A stretch of DNA of 64,000 nucleotides from Rhodoblastus sp963748385. GTDB taxonomy: Bacteria; Pseudomonadota; Alphaproteobacteria; Rhizobiales; Beijerinckiaceae. Location of the stretch: the NCBI GenBank assembly GCA_963748385.1, contig CAVVIQ010000012.1:248001-312000 (forward strand), given 5' to 3'. The translations under genes were made by a program, and so were the position numbers. Numbering within the stretch: the stretch's first letter is position 1; each line of letters opens with the position of its first letter. The notes below the pieces were generated by a model that was not told the DNA's origin, did not search any database, and saw only the letters and a program-made list of their open reading frames with translations. Shown here one piece after another: positions 8,763-16,257 of this stretch.

Positions 8763-9335
8763 TCAGCTCCCCGTCTGTATGTAAGGCTCGACCGCGAACA
8801 CCGATGTCGTCATCATCTCATGCGTTCCGTTGGGGAGATTGGCGAGGTTGAGGCCGAGGATGCTGATGTAGACCGGGAACTGATAGATCACGCGCAGGAC
8901 CAGGACGCTGCCGGTCCCGCCGGTCTGGAAATTCCAGTTGTTGGTGACCTGACCCTGCGCGTTGTAGGTCAGGACCGGCGGGGTCAGGTCGACGCTCGTG
9001 CCCGCGAAATTAGAGGTGGCCTCGAGATCGACCATGACGCCGGAGCAACTGAAGAGAGACGGCAGATTGGAACACAAGCTGGTGATGAACTGACTCGACG
9101 TGATCCCGGCGGCCTGCCCCTGACCCGTCAACAATTGACGCGCCGCGAGATCCGTGGCCGTCTCCAGTTCGTTCTCGGCGAGAAAGATGACGCCGACCTG
9201 AAAAATGGCGAATAGAATCGCGAAAAACGGCACCGCGAGCATGGCGAACTCCGTCACCGCCCCGCCCCGCCGGTTGGTGACGAACGTTGCGAAAAGCCTG
9301 GGAATTCGCGTTAGCCTATACACGTCACTGACCAT
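8763..9335 (-). CDS. TadE-like pseudopilin-type protein
   Basis: About 190 residues; first gene of the three-gene Tad-like operon. A basic stretch (TNRRGGAVTEFAML) leads into a single hydrophobic helix with the expected Glu, followed by AENELETATDLAARQLLTGQ, a pattern I know from TadE family members. The C-terminal half is a small exported domain with two cysteines (SLCSNLPSLFSC). Start is uncertain: the ATG at 9335 gives the usual short N-terminus, while one at 9410 would add 25 unusual residues; neither has a strong ribosome site. Confidence 0.72.
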   Translation of the reverse strand: MVSDVYRLTRIPRLFATFVTNRRGGAVTEFAMLAVPFFAILFAIFQVGVIFLAENELETATDLAARQLLTGQGQAAGITSSQFITSLCSNLPSLFSCSGVMVDLEATSNFAGTSVDLTPPVLTYNAQGQVTNNWNFQTGGTGSVLVLRVIYQFPVYISILGLNLANLPNGTHEMMTTSVFAVEPYIQTGS

Positions 9336-9665
9336 TTTGACTCGCGTCGAGGGATTACCCCGCGTCAACCCATAACAACCGAAAAATCCTAATCTGACGT
9401 TTCGAACCATTGTTCAGTTTTAGTAAACGCGCGCTGCATGGCTCTTTTGGAGCGTTTGTTAACCAAGACAGAGAAGATGAGCGCTTTGCCAGGCGCCGGG
9501 AGCCCTTTTGACGGACGACGAACAGGCGACGATCCTGCCCCTCGCGCCGGCGCCCTTGATGGCGGCGGCGGCGCGGCTCGCCGCGGGCGTCCGCGAACGA
9601 TTGTTTTTTGCCGACGTCACGGGCTAAGGTCCAGCCCGACCAAAATCAAAGAATCGGACTTCGAC
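9336..9665. other. Divergent intergenic region between the Tad-like operon and pgi
   Basis: About 330 bases without a convincing gene. The part nearest the Tad genes (9360-9470) is clearly more AT-rich than its surroundings and probably carries the divergent promoters, but I could not fix a -35/-10 pair. A reading frame open from 9438 runs in phase into pgi; its sequence is low complexity and is not part of the Pgi family. Confidence 0.5.
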
Positions 9666-11315
9666 ATGGACCGCAACGACGTCGCCGCCGCTTTCGCCGC
9701 CCTCGAAGCGCATCGGGTCGAAATCGCGGCCCGGCGGACGGTCGATTTCTTCGCCGACGACCCGAAAAGATTCGATCATTTCTCCGCCCGCCTCGACGAT
9801 CTGCTCTATGATTATTCGAAGAACCGCCTGACCCGGGCGACGCTCGGCCATCTGTTCGACCTCGCCCGCGCGGCGCGGCTCGAAGAGCGGCGCGAGGCCC
9901 TTTTTTCCGGCGAAAGGGTCAACAATACCGAGGAGCGCGCCGCCCTCCACATGGCCCTGCGCAATTTTTCGGGCGAGGCGGCGCGGGTCGACGGCGAAAA
10001 CGTCATGCCGGCGGTCGAGGAGAAGCGCGCGAAAATCGCCGCCTTCGCTTCCGCCGTGCGCGAGGGCGTCATCGCCGGGGCGGGCGGCCATTCCTATACC
10101 GACGTGGTCAATATCGGCATCGGCGGCTCCGATCTCGGCCCGGCCATGGCGGCCCGCGCCCTGTCGCCCTTCGCCTCGCCCGCTCTGCGCGCCCATTTCG
10201 TCTCCAATGTCGACGGCGCGGACATCGCCGACACGCTGGCCTCGCTCGACCCGGGGCGCACCCTCTTCATCGTCTCGTCAAAAACCTTCACCACCCAGGA
10301 GACCATGGCCAATGCGGCGACCGCGCGGGCCTGGATTTCGGCGGCTCTGGGCGAAGCCGCGGTCGCCGACCATTTCGCGGCCGTGTCCACCCAGCTCGAC
10401 CGGGTCGCCGATTTCGGCATCAGGCCGGATCGCGTCTTCGGCTTCTGGGACTGGGTCGGCGGGCGCTATTCGATGTGGTCGGCGATCGGCCTGAGCCTCG
10501 CCATCGTCATCGGCCCCGGCCATTTCGAGGAATTCCTGCGCGGCGGGCACGATGTGGACCAGCATTTCCGCAACGCGCCGATGTCGCACAATATTCCCGT
10601 CCTGATGGGCCTGATCGGCGTCTGGCACCGCAATATCTGGGGCTTTCCCGCCCAGGCCGTCATTCCCTACGACCAGCGCCTCGGCCGTTTTCCGGCCTAT
10701 CTCCAGCAGCTCGACATGGAGTCGAACGGCAAGAGCGTGACGCGCGACGGCGCGCCCACGCCGCGCGCCACCGGCCCGATCGTCTTCGGCGAGCCGGGCA
10801 CCAACGGCCAGCACGCCTTCTTCCAGCTGCTGCACCAGGGAACCGAAGTGGTCCCGGTCGATTTTCTGGTCGCCGCCGAGCCGACCCACGCCGACGAGAA
10901 ACACCACGAATTGCTGTTCGCCAATTGCCTCGCCCAGAGCGAAGCTTTTCTGCGCGGGCGTTCGCAACAGGAGGTTCGCGAGATTTTGAGCGCCGAGGGT
11001 TTTTCGCCCGCGCGGATCGACGCGCTCGCCCCGCACAAGACCTTTTCGGGCGACCGGCCCTCCTCGACCCTGCTTTACCGCCGCCTCGATCCCCGCACCC
11101 TCGGCCGGATCGTCGCGCTTTACGAGCACAAGATCTTCGTCCAGTCCGTGATCTGGGACATCAATCCCTTCGATCAATGGGGCGTGGAGCTGGGCAAGGA
11201 ATTATGCAATGGGCTCGCCCCGCTCGTCGGCGACGCGAGCGCCGACCTGACCGGCCTCAACGGCTCGACCGCCGGCCTGATCGCCGCGCGCCGGGCGCTG
11301 ACGGCCGGTCGATAA
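9666..11315 (+). CDS. pgi: Glucose-6-phosphate isomerase
   Basis: A 549-residue protein, the same length as E. coli Pgi. It shows the family hallmarks: VNIGIGGSDLGPAMA in the first sugar-isomerase domain, SSKTFTTQETMANA, GGRYSMWSAIGL, the catalytic-site ESNGKSV, and the C-terminal SVIWDINPFDQWGVELGK. It interconverts glucose-6-phosphate and fructose-6-phosphate in the cytosol. The ATG at 9666 gives the normal N-terminus; an in-frame start at 9438 would add 76 residues not seen in the family. It converges on the HPr gene with a single base between the stops. Confidence 0.96.
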   Translation: MDRNDVAAAFAALEAHRVEIAARRTVDFFADDPKRFDHFSARLDDLLYDYSKNRLTRATLGHLFDLARAARLEERREALFSGERVNNTEERAALHMALRNFSGEAARVDGENVMPAVEEKRAKIAAFASAVREGVIAGAGGHSYTDVVNIGIGGSDLGPAMAARALSPFASPALRAHFVSNVDGADIADTLASLDPGRTLFIVSSKTFTTQETMANAATARAWISAALGEAAVADHFAAVSTQLDRVADFGIRPDRVFGFWDWVGGRYSMWSAIGLSLAIVIGPGHFEEFLRGGHDVDQHFRNAPMSHNIPVLMGLIGVWHRNIWGFPAQAVIPYDQRLGRFPAYLQQLDMESNGKSVTRDGAPTPRATGPIVFGEPGTNGQHAFFQLLHQGTEVVPVDFLVAAEPTHADEKHHELLFANCLAQSEAFLRGRSQQEVREILSAEGFSPARIDALAPHKTFSGDRPSSTLLYRRLDPRTLGRIVALYEHKIFVQSVIWDINPFDQWGVELGKELCNGLAPLVGDASADLTGLNGSTAGLIAARRALTAGR

Positions 11316-11316
11316 A

Positions 11317-11649
11317 CTACTCGTCCTCGCCGAATTTATTGGCGACCAGCGCCGCGAGGGCGGCCACCGCTTCCCTCGCCTGTGGCCCGGTCGCGGAGAC
11401 GACGATCGTGCTGCCGATGCCGGCGCCCAGCGTCAATATGCCCATGATCAACTCGCCTCCGACGGTTTCGCCGCATCGCGACACCTTGACGTCGGCGTTG
11501 AACTGTTCGACGCAATGGACGAATTTGGCGGTGGCGCGGGCGTGCAGACCCTTGCGGTTGACGATCTCCAGCTCGCGGGCGACCGCGCCCTCGGCGGGCG
11601 CGGCGCCAGGCGGGCAGTCGCAGGGGCCGCCGTCGTTCACTTCCGTCAT
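11317..11649 (-). CDS. ptsH: HPr-family phosphocarrier lacking the canonical regulatory serine
   Basis: A 110-residue HPr with an N-terminal extension of about 24 residues rich in Gly/Pro/Cys. The phosphocarrier histidine is intact (NRKGLHARAT, His36, equivalent to His15). The regulatory segment, normally T-S-I-M-G in alphaproteobacterial HPr, reads G-G-E-L-I-M-G, so the Ser46 position is Leu67 (codon at 11449-11451) and is preceded by Glu66. The ungapped spacing from the KFV helix supports that alignment. The ATG overlaps the EIIA stop. Known role: accept phosphate from EI and pass it to EIIA; in Hyphomicrobiales the regulatory PTS signals carbon/nitrogen status. HprK should not be able to phosphorylate this HPr at the usual site. 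Confidence 0.9.
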   Translation of the reverse strand: MTEVNDGGPCDCPPGAAPAEGAVARELEIVNRKGLHARATAKFVHCVEQFNADVKVSRCGETVGGELIMGILTLGAGIGSTIVVSATGPQAREAVAALAALVANKFGEDE

Positions 11650-12047
11650 TTCCCACACAGAATCTTGCTGGCGACATAAATATATTTGCGTCCCGCCTCG
11701 GCCGCCTGGGTCACCGCCTGTTCGAGCGGCGCTTCGTCGCGCACCGAAGCGAGCTTGATCAGCATCGGCAGATTGACGCCGGCCACCACTTCGACATGGG
11801 CGGCGTTCATCACCGAAATCGCGAGATTGGACGGCGTTCCGCCGAACATGTCGGTCAGGACCACGACGCCCGCGCCGGAATCGACCCGCGTGATCGCGTC
11901 GATAATGTCGAGCCGGCGGATTTCCATGTCGTCCTCGGGGCCGATGGTGATCGTCGCCAATTGCGACTGCGGTCCGCAAACATGCTCCAAAGCCGCGCGA
12001 AACTCAGTCGCCAGATGGCCATGCGTCACGAGCACCATGCCGATCAT
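11646..12047 (-). CDS. PTS EIIA component, mannose type (regulatory)
   Basis: A 133-residue EIIA-Man fold protein: MVLVTHGHLA carries the phosphorylated His9, and GVVVLTDMFGGTPSNLA is the conserved TDMxGGTP segment. No EIIB, EIIC or EIID is present, which fits the incomplete regulatory PTS of Hyphomicrobiales, where this protein accepts phosphate from HPr and acts in regulation rather than sugar uptake. The ATG at 12047 is preceded by AGGACGG; a TTG at 12053 is the alternative. It overlaps the HPr start by 4 bases (ATGA), so both are probably co-translated. Confidence 0.92.
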   Translation of the reverse strand: MIGMVLVTHGHLATEFRAALEHVCGPQSQLATITIGPEDDMEIRRLDIIDAITRVDSGAGVVVLTDMFGGTPSNLAISVMNAAHVEVVAGVNLPMLIKLASVRDEAPLEQAVTQAAEAGRKYIYVASKILCGK

Positions 12048-12237
12048 CGACAATTACCGTCCTGTCCTCGCCCACGCCGGCCTTCTCTCCGCGCCCGAGG
12101 CGCGCGGCGAAGCGGCAGGTCGGCGACGCGGCGAAGCGCATTCTTGGCGCCGCTTCCGCCGTCATGAAATCGCCGAATTTCAGACCGGTCATTTTCGTGT
12201 TTGCGGCGCACTTGGCAAGCGAAATGAGCGATCGGCG

Positions 12238-12720
12238 TCACTTTGTCGAAACTTTGTGCAAGAAAGCCATAGTGGCCGCGACCGAACGCTCCGTCTCCCG
12301 CGCCGGCAGACGCAGGCGGGGAACCTCCCGTAGCCCACGGAAATCGCAGGATAATTCCTCTGGTTCGGGCAAGCGTGGGGGCGCGGCGCCCTCGCCTTCC
12401 GGCTCCAAATCGACGATCAGCGCGAGCACCGCGCCCCCCTCGAAATCCTGAGGCAGAAGACCGATCCCACGCCATTCGGCGAGGCCGGCGATGGCGTGAT
12501 GCGGGGCGAGCACCGCGCGGCCGCCCGCCATATGGGCGATCACGCAATCGTCGCCGATGAGCCGGGCGAAATCGCCGCGCCGCCGCCAGGCTTCGACCAG
12601 GGCGAGGGCGAGACTCGACTTGCCCGCGCCGGACCGGCCGCGAATCAGCACGCCATGCTCGCCCAGGGCGACGGCGCTGGCGCTCACGCGAAAGGGAGGC
12701 TCCGCCGCCTGCCGCGTCAT
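12238..12720 (-). CDS. hprK: HPr kinase/phosphorylase, short alphaproteobacterial type
   Basis: A 160-residue protein corresponding to the C-terminal catalytic domain only, as is usual in alphaproteobacteria. The P-loop is GRSGAGKSS (residues 28-36), the catalytic Asp pair is in LIGDDCV, and the family signature (normally E-I/V-R-G-x-G-I/L) appears as AEWRGIGLL, with Trp at a normally aliphatic place. It phosphorylates and dephosphorylates HPr on Ser46 in the known system. Here the HPr in the same cluster lacks that serine. The start overlaps the chvG stop (ATGA); a 190-base gap separates it from EIIA. Confidence 0.9.
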   Translation of the reverse strand: MTRQAAEPPFRVSASAVALGEHGVLIRGRSGAGKSSLALALVEAWRRRGDFARLIGDDCVIAHMAGGRAVLAPHHAIAGLAEWRGIGLLPQDFEGGAVLALIVDLEPEGEGAAPPRLPEPEELSCDFRGLREVPRLRLPARETERSVAATMAFLHKVSTK

Positions 12721-14525
12721 GGCGTGGCCGCCGGGAGGGAGACGATGAAACGGGCGCCGAGCGTCCGGCCCTCGTCGTCGGCGCGGTTTTCGGCGCGAAT
12801 CGTTCCGCCGTGGGCCTCGACGATCTGGCGCGAGATCGACAGGCCGAGCCCGGAATTCTGGCCGAAGCTCTGGTTGGGACGGTCGGTGTAGAATCGTTCG
12901 AAAATCCGCTCGAAGGCGTGGGCGGGAATGCCCGGCCCGTCGTCGTCCACCACGATCTCGAAGCCGGCGCCCTCGTGGGCGCGCCGCACCGTGACGCGCA
13001 CCTCGCCGGCGGCCCTGGAAAAGGTGCGGGCGTTGTCGATCAGATTGTTGAACACCTGGCCGAGGCGCGAATCGTAGCCAAACACCAGCCAGGGATGCGG
13101 CGGCCCGGCCTCGACGACCAGGCGAACCTTGACCCGATCCCCGCGCTTGACCTGATTGGAGACATCGACCAGAGCGCGCGCCAGCTCGACGATGTCGACC
13201 GGCTCGCGGTCGCCGCGCGCCAGTTCGGCGTCGAGCCGGGAGGCGTCGGAAATATCGGAAATCAGCCGGTCGAGCCGGCGCACGTCGTGCTGGATGATCT
13301 CGAGCAGTCGCCCGCGCGCCTCGTCGGTCCTGGCGATCGGCAGGGTCTCGACCGCGCTGCGCAGCGAGGTCAACGGATTCTTGAGTTCATGGGCGACGTC
13401 GGCGGCGAATCTTTCGATCGCCTCCATGCGGTTGAACAGGGCGCGGGTCATGTCGCGCAGCGCCCCGGACATATGGCCGATCTCGTCGTTGCGGTCGGTG
13501 AAATCCGGAATTTCCTGGCGCGACCTGACGCCGCGCCGCACCCGGTCGGCGGCCTCTGCGAGCCGCCGGATCGGCTCGGCGATGGTTCCGGCGAGAGCGG
13601 CGGAGAGCAGGAACATCACCGCCGCCGCCACCAGAAAGATCCGGATCAGGGCGCGCCGCTCGGCGGCGATGGCGTCGTCGATGTCGCTGCCCTGGGTCGA
13701 AAGCAGAAGCGCGCCGCGCACGGTGCGGAAACGCTGGATCGGCTCGGCCACCGTCACCACCGTCTCGCCGCGCGGGTTGACGCGCACGAAGAATCGCTCA
13801 TGGCCTTCGAGCGCCGAGGCCACTTCGGGATAGAGCCGGCCGTTGGCGACGCCGATGTCCTTGTAAAGCGGCAGGCGCTCCAGATTGAAGCGCCCGCGCA
13901 GGAAGTCGCGCAGCCGTTCGAGCCAGCGCGGCAATTCCTCCCGGCCGGGCGGCGGCAATTCATTGCTCAGGATGTTCGCGCGCGAGGCGAGCGAGCGCGA
14001 ATCGAGCAGAAGATAGCCGTCGCGGTCGTAGATGCGCGCGCGGGTCTTGGTCGGCGAGACCAGACGGCGCAGCAGCGGGCCGACGCGGTCGGGATTGATC
14101 GAGAATTCCAGACCCGATTCGGATTCCTGGTCGAGCGCGTAGCTCTGGCCGGGGGCGAGCTTCAAAAGCTTTTCCGGATCTATGGTGATGGCGTCGGCGT
14201 CCACCGTCGCCGATGAGGCGATCGCCGCGGCGATGATCTGGGCCTGGGCGGCGAAGCTCTGGATGCGGGCGTCGATCAGGCCCTGGCGGAACTGGTTGAG
14301 ATAGAGAAAGCCGACCAGCAGCGCGAACAGGCCGCCGAGATTGAGAAAGACGATGCGCCGGGTGAGCGAGGAGGAAAAGCGCGAGACGAAGCGGCGCAGG
14401 AAGGCGCGAAGCGACGCGGCGCGGCGCATCAGGCCCAGCCGCGACGGCCACAGGCCGCCCGCGCCCGCCGATCGACGCGGCTTTAAGCGTTGCTCCGCCG
14501 GTTTCGCGCCCGCGCGCTCGTCCAA
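12717..14525 (-). CDS. chvG: Sensor histidine kinase ChvG (ExoS)
   Basis: About 602 residues. Order: basic cytoplasmic N-terminus, membrane helix 1 (about 56-79), a large periplasmic sensor domain, helix 2 (about 285-310), HAMP, a histidine box (AADVAHELKNPLTSL) and an ATPase domain with NLIDNA, DDDGPGIP and GLGLSI. ChvG senses acidity and envelope state and phosphorylates ChvI, controlling exopolysaccharide and envelope genes in Rhizobiales. The start is ambiguous: a TTG at 14525 has a textbook GGAGG 8 bases upstream and lies after the chvI stop; an ATG at 14576 would overlap chvI by 29 bases and lacks a good ribosome site. It overlaps hprK by 4 bases. Confidence 0.92.
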   Translation of the reverse strand: MDERAGAKPAEQRLKPRRSAGAGGLWPSRLGLMRRAASLRAFLRRFVSRFSSSLTRRIVFLNLGGLFALLVGFLYLNQFRQGLIDARIQSFAAQAQIIAAAIASSATVDADAITIDPEKLLKLAPGQSYALDQESESGLEFSINPDRVGPLLRRLVSPTKTRARIYDRDGYLLLDSRSLASRANILSNELPPPGREELPRWLERLRDFLRGRFNLERLPLYKDIGVANGRLYPEVASALEGHERFFVRVNPRGETVVTVAEPIQRFRTVRGALLLSTQGSDIDDAIAAERRALIRIFLVAAAVMFLLSAALAGTIAEPIRRLAEAADRVRRGVRSRQEIPDFTDRNDEIGHMSGALRDMTRALFNRMEAIERFAADVAHELKNPLTSLRSAVETLPIARTDEARGRLLEIIQHDVRRLDRLISDISDASRLDAELARGDREPVDIVELARALVDVSNQVKRGDRVKVRLVVEAGPPHPWLVFGYDSRLGQVFNNLIDNARTFSRAAGEVRVTVRRAHEGAGFEIVVDDDGPGIPAHAFERIFERFYTDRPNQSFGQNSGLGLSISRQIVEAHGGTIRAENRADDEGRTLGARFIVSLPAATP

Positions 14526-14547
14526 AACCGCCCCCTCCGCGGATCGT

Positions 14548-15243
14548 TCATTCCTTGAAACGATAGCCGACGCCATAAAGCGTCTCGATCATCTCGAAAT
14601 CGTCGTCAACCATCTTGAACTTCTTGCGCAGCCTCTTGATGTGGCTGTCGATGGTGCGGTCGTCCACATAGACCTGATCGTCATAGGCGGCGTCCATCAG
14701 CGCGTTGCGGCTTTTGACCACGCCGGGGCGGGTCGCCAGCGCCTGCAGGATGAGGAATTCGGTGACGGTGAGGATCACCGGCTCGCCCTTCCAGGTGCAG
14801 GAATGGCGCTCGGGGTCCATCTTGAGCTGGCCGCGCTCGAGAATCTTGGCCTCGGTTTCCTTCTGCGCCGCAGCCTCCTTGGGACTGGACCGGCGCAGGA
14901 TCGCCTTGACCCGCTCGACCAGCAGGCGCTGCGAGAAGGGTTTGCGGATAAAATCGTCGGCGCCCATTTTCAGGCCGAACAATTCGTCGATCTCCTCGTC
15001 CTTGGAGGTGAGAAAGATCACCGGCAGGTCGGATTTCTGGCGCAGGCGGCGCAAAAGCTCCATTCCGTCCATGCGCGGCATCTTGATGTCGAAGATCGCC
15101 ATGTCCGGCGGATTGTTGCGCAGCCCTTCGAGCGCCGACATGCCGTCGTTATAGGTCTGGACGCGATAGCCCTCCCCCTCGAGGGCGATCGAGACCGAGG
15201 TCAGGATATTGCGATCGTCGTCCACAAGCGCGATGGTCGGCAT
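14548..15243 (-). CDS. chvI: Response regulator ChvI, OmpR family
   Basis: A 231-residue two-domain regulator. The receiver has the acidic pair (ALVDDDRN), the phosphoacceptor in AIFDIKMPRMDG, and the switch residues T and K in FLTSKDE and RKPFSQRLL. The C-terminal winged-helix domain ends with VDDRTIDSHIKRLRKKF and ETLYGVGYRFKE, typical for OmpR/PhoB and for ChvI. It is the partner of ChvG. Start at 15243 is favoured because AGAGG lies 5 bases before that ATG; a GTG two codons earlier is the alternative. It is first in the chvI-chvG-hprK run and divergent from the HugZ-like gene. Confidence 0.94.
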   Translation of the reverse strand: MPTIALVDDDRNILTSVSIALEGEGYRVQTYNDGMSALEGLRNNPPDMAIFDIKMPRMDGMELLRRLRQKSDLPVIFLTSKDEEIDELFGLKMGADDFIRKPFSQRLLVERVKAILRRSSPKEAAAQKETEAKILERGQLKMDPERHSCTWKGEPVILTVTEFLILQALATRPGVVKSRNALMDAAYDDQVYVDDRTIDSHIKRLRKKFKMVDDDFEMIETLYGVGYRFKE

Positions 15244-15289
15244 GGTCACCTCTTTTTCTGGCGCGGCCGCGAGCCAAACCGCCTTCAGG

Positions 15290-15303
15290 CCTATATATAT
15301 AGG
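15290..15303. repeat. AT palindrome in the chvI/HugZ-like divergent promoter region
   Basis: CCTATATATATAGG is a perfect 14-base palindrome flanked by near-symmetrical CAGGC and GAGCCTG. It sits midway between two divergently transcribed genes in otherwise GC-rich DNA, so it probably overlaps a -10 element and could be an operator. No matching regulator consensus was recognised. Confidence 0.45.
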
Positions 15304-15357
15304 AGCCTGATCCGGGAATTCACGCCGTTTTCAATGAACCTGCCATGAACACCCAAA

Positions 15358-16122
15358 ATGAATGCTTCTGACGACGCTCCCAAGGCTCCATTCGAGCCTC
15401 TCCCCCAGAACACCTTCGACGGGCTCGGCCTGGCCAGGAAACTTCTGCGGTCGATCCCCGCCGCGGCCCTCGCCACTTTGGCGCGCGGAACCTCTTTTCC
15501 CTTCGCGACCCTGACCGCCGTCGCGACCGACAGCGACGGCGCGCCGATCCTCCTGCTTTCCGACCTCGCCCACCATACCATGAACCTGCGCGCCGATCCG
15601 CGCGGCTCGCTGCTGCTCAGCCAGGGCGGCAAGGGCGACCCGCTCGCCCATCCGCGCCTGACCTTGGTCGGGCGCCTCGCGCCGACGCCGGACGCCAGGG
15701 CGGGGGCGCGGTTTCTGCGCCGCCACCCGAAATCGGCGCTTTACGCCGGGTTCAAGGATTTCTCCTTCTGGCGGCTCGAGCCGGAGGGCGCCCATCTCAA
15801 CGGCGGATTCGCGCGCGCCGCCGATTATCCGGGCGCCGATCTGCTCGCCCGCGTCGCCGACGCCGAAGAGCTGTTCGCATCGGAGGCGGCGCTTCTCGAG
15901 GAGATCAACGCCCTGCCGCGTGAGGCGCGCGGCGAGCTGGCGCGGGCGGCCGGCGAAAAGTCTTCGCTGAACTGGCGCGCGACCGGGCTCGACCCGGATG
16001 GCCTCGACCTCGTCGCGCCGCAACTGACCGCCCGGCTGGCTTTCGCCCGGCGCGCGGAAAATCCCGCCGCCTGGCGCATTGCGCTGGATGAAACCAGGCG
16101 GCGTGCGCCCGCGTCGACCTGA
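15358..16122 (+). CDS. HugZ-family heme-utilisation / pyridoxamine 5'-phosphate oxidase-like protein
   Basis: A 254-residue protein with an FMN-binding split-barrel N-terminal half (GTSFPFATLTAVATDSDG, LLLSDLAHHTMNL, RLTLVGRL) and a C-terminal DUF2470-like half (GEKSSLNWRATGLDPDGLDL). This two-part layout is that of HugZ-family proteins, some of which degrade or bind heme. The C-terminal histidine that ligates heme in the Helicobacter enzyme is not present, so heme cleavage is uncertain. No strong ribosome site precedes the ATG. It lies between chvI (divergent) and pckA (same strand, 135-base gap). Confidence 0.75.
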   Translation: MNASDDAPKAPFEPLPQNTFDGLGLARKLLRSIPAAALATLARGTSFPFATLTAVATDSDGAPILLLSDLAHHTMNLRADPRGSLLLSQGGKGDPLAHPRLTLVGRLAPTPDARAGARFLRRHPKSALYAGFKDFSFWRLEPEGAHLNGGFARAADYPGADLLARVADAEELFASEAALLEEINALPREARGELARAAGEKSSLNWRATGLDPDGLDLVAPQLTARLAFARRAENPAAWRIALDETRRRAPAST

Positions 16123-16257
16123 CCGGCGCGGCGGGCGGCCGCCGCTCATCGGCCTTTTTGCTGATTGTCGTGCGGGGAAAGGCGCGCGTAAATCGGCGCC
16201 ATCGCTATAATGGCGGCGCGCACAACAACAATTCCGAGCGCGGACGGGAGCTGGGCA

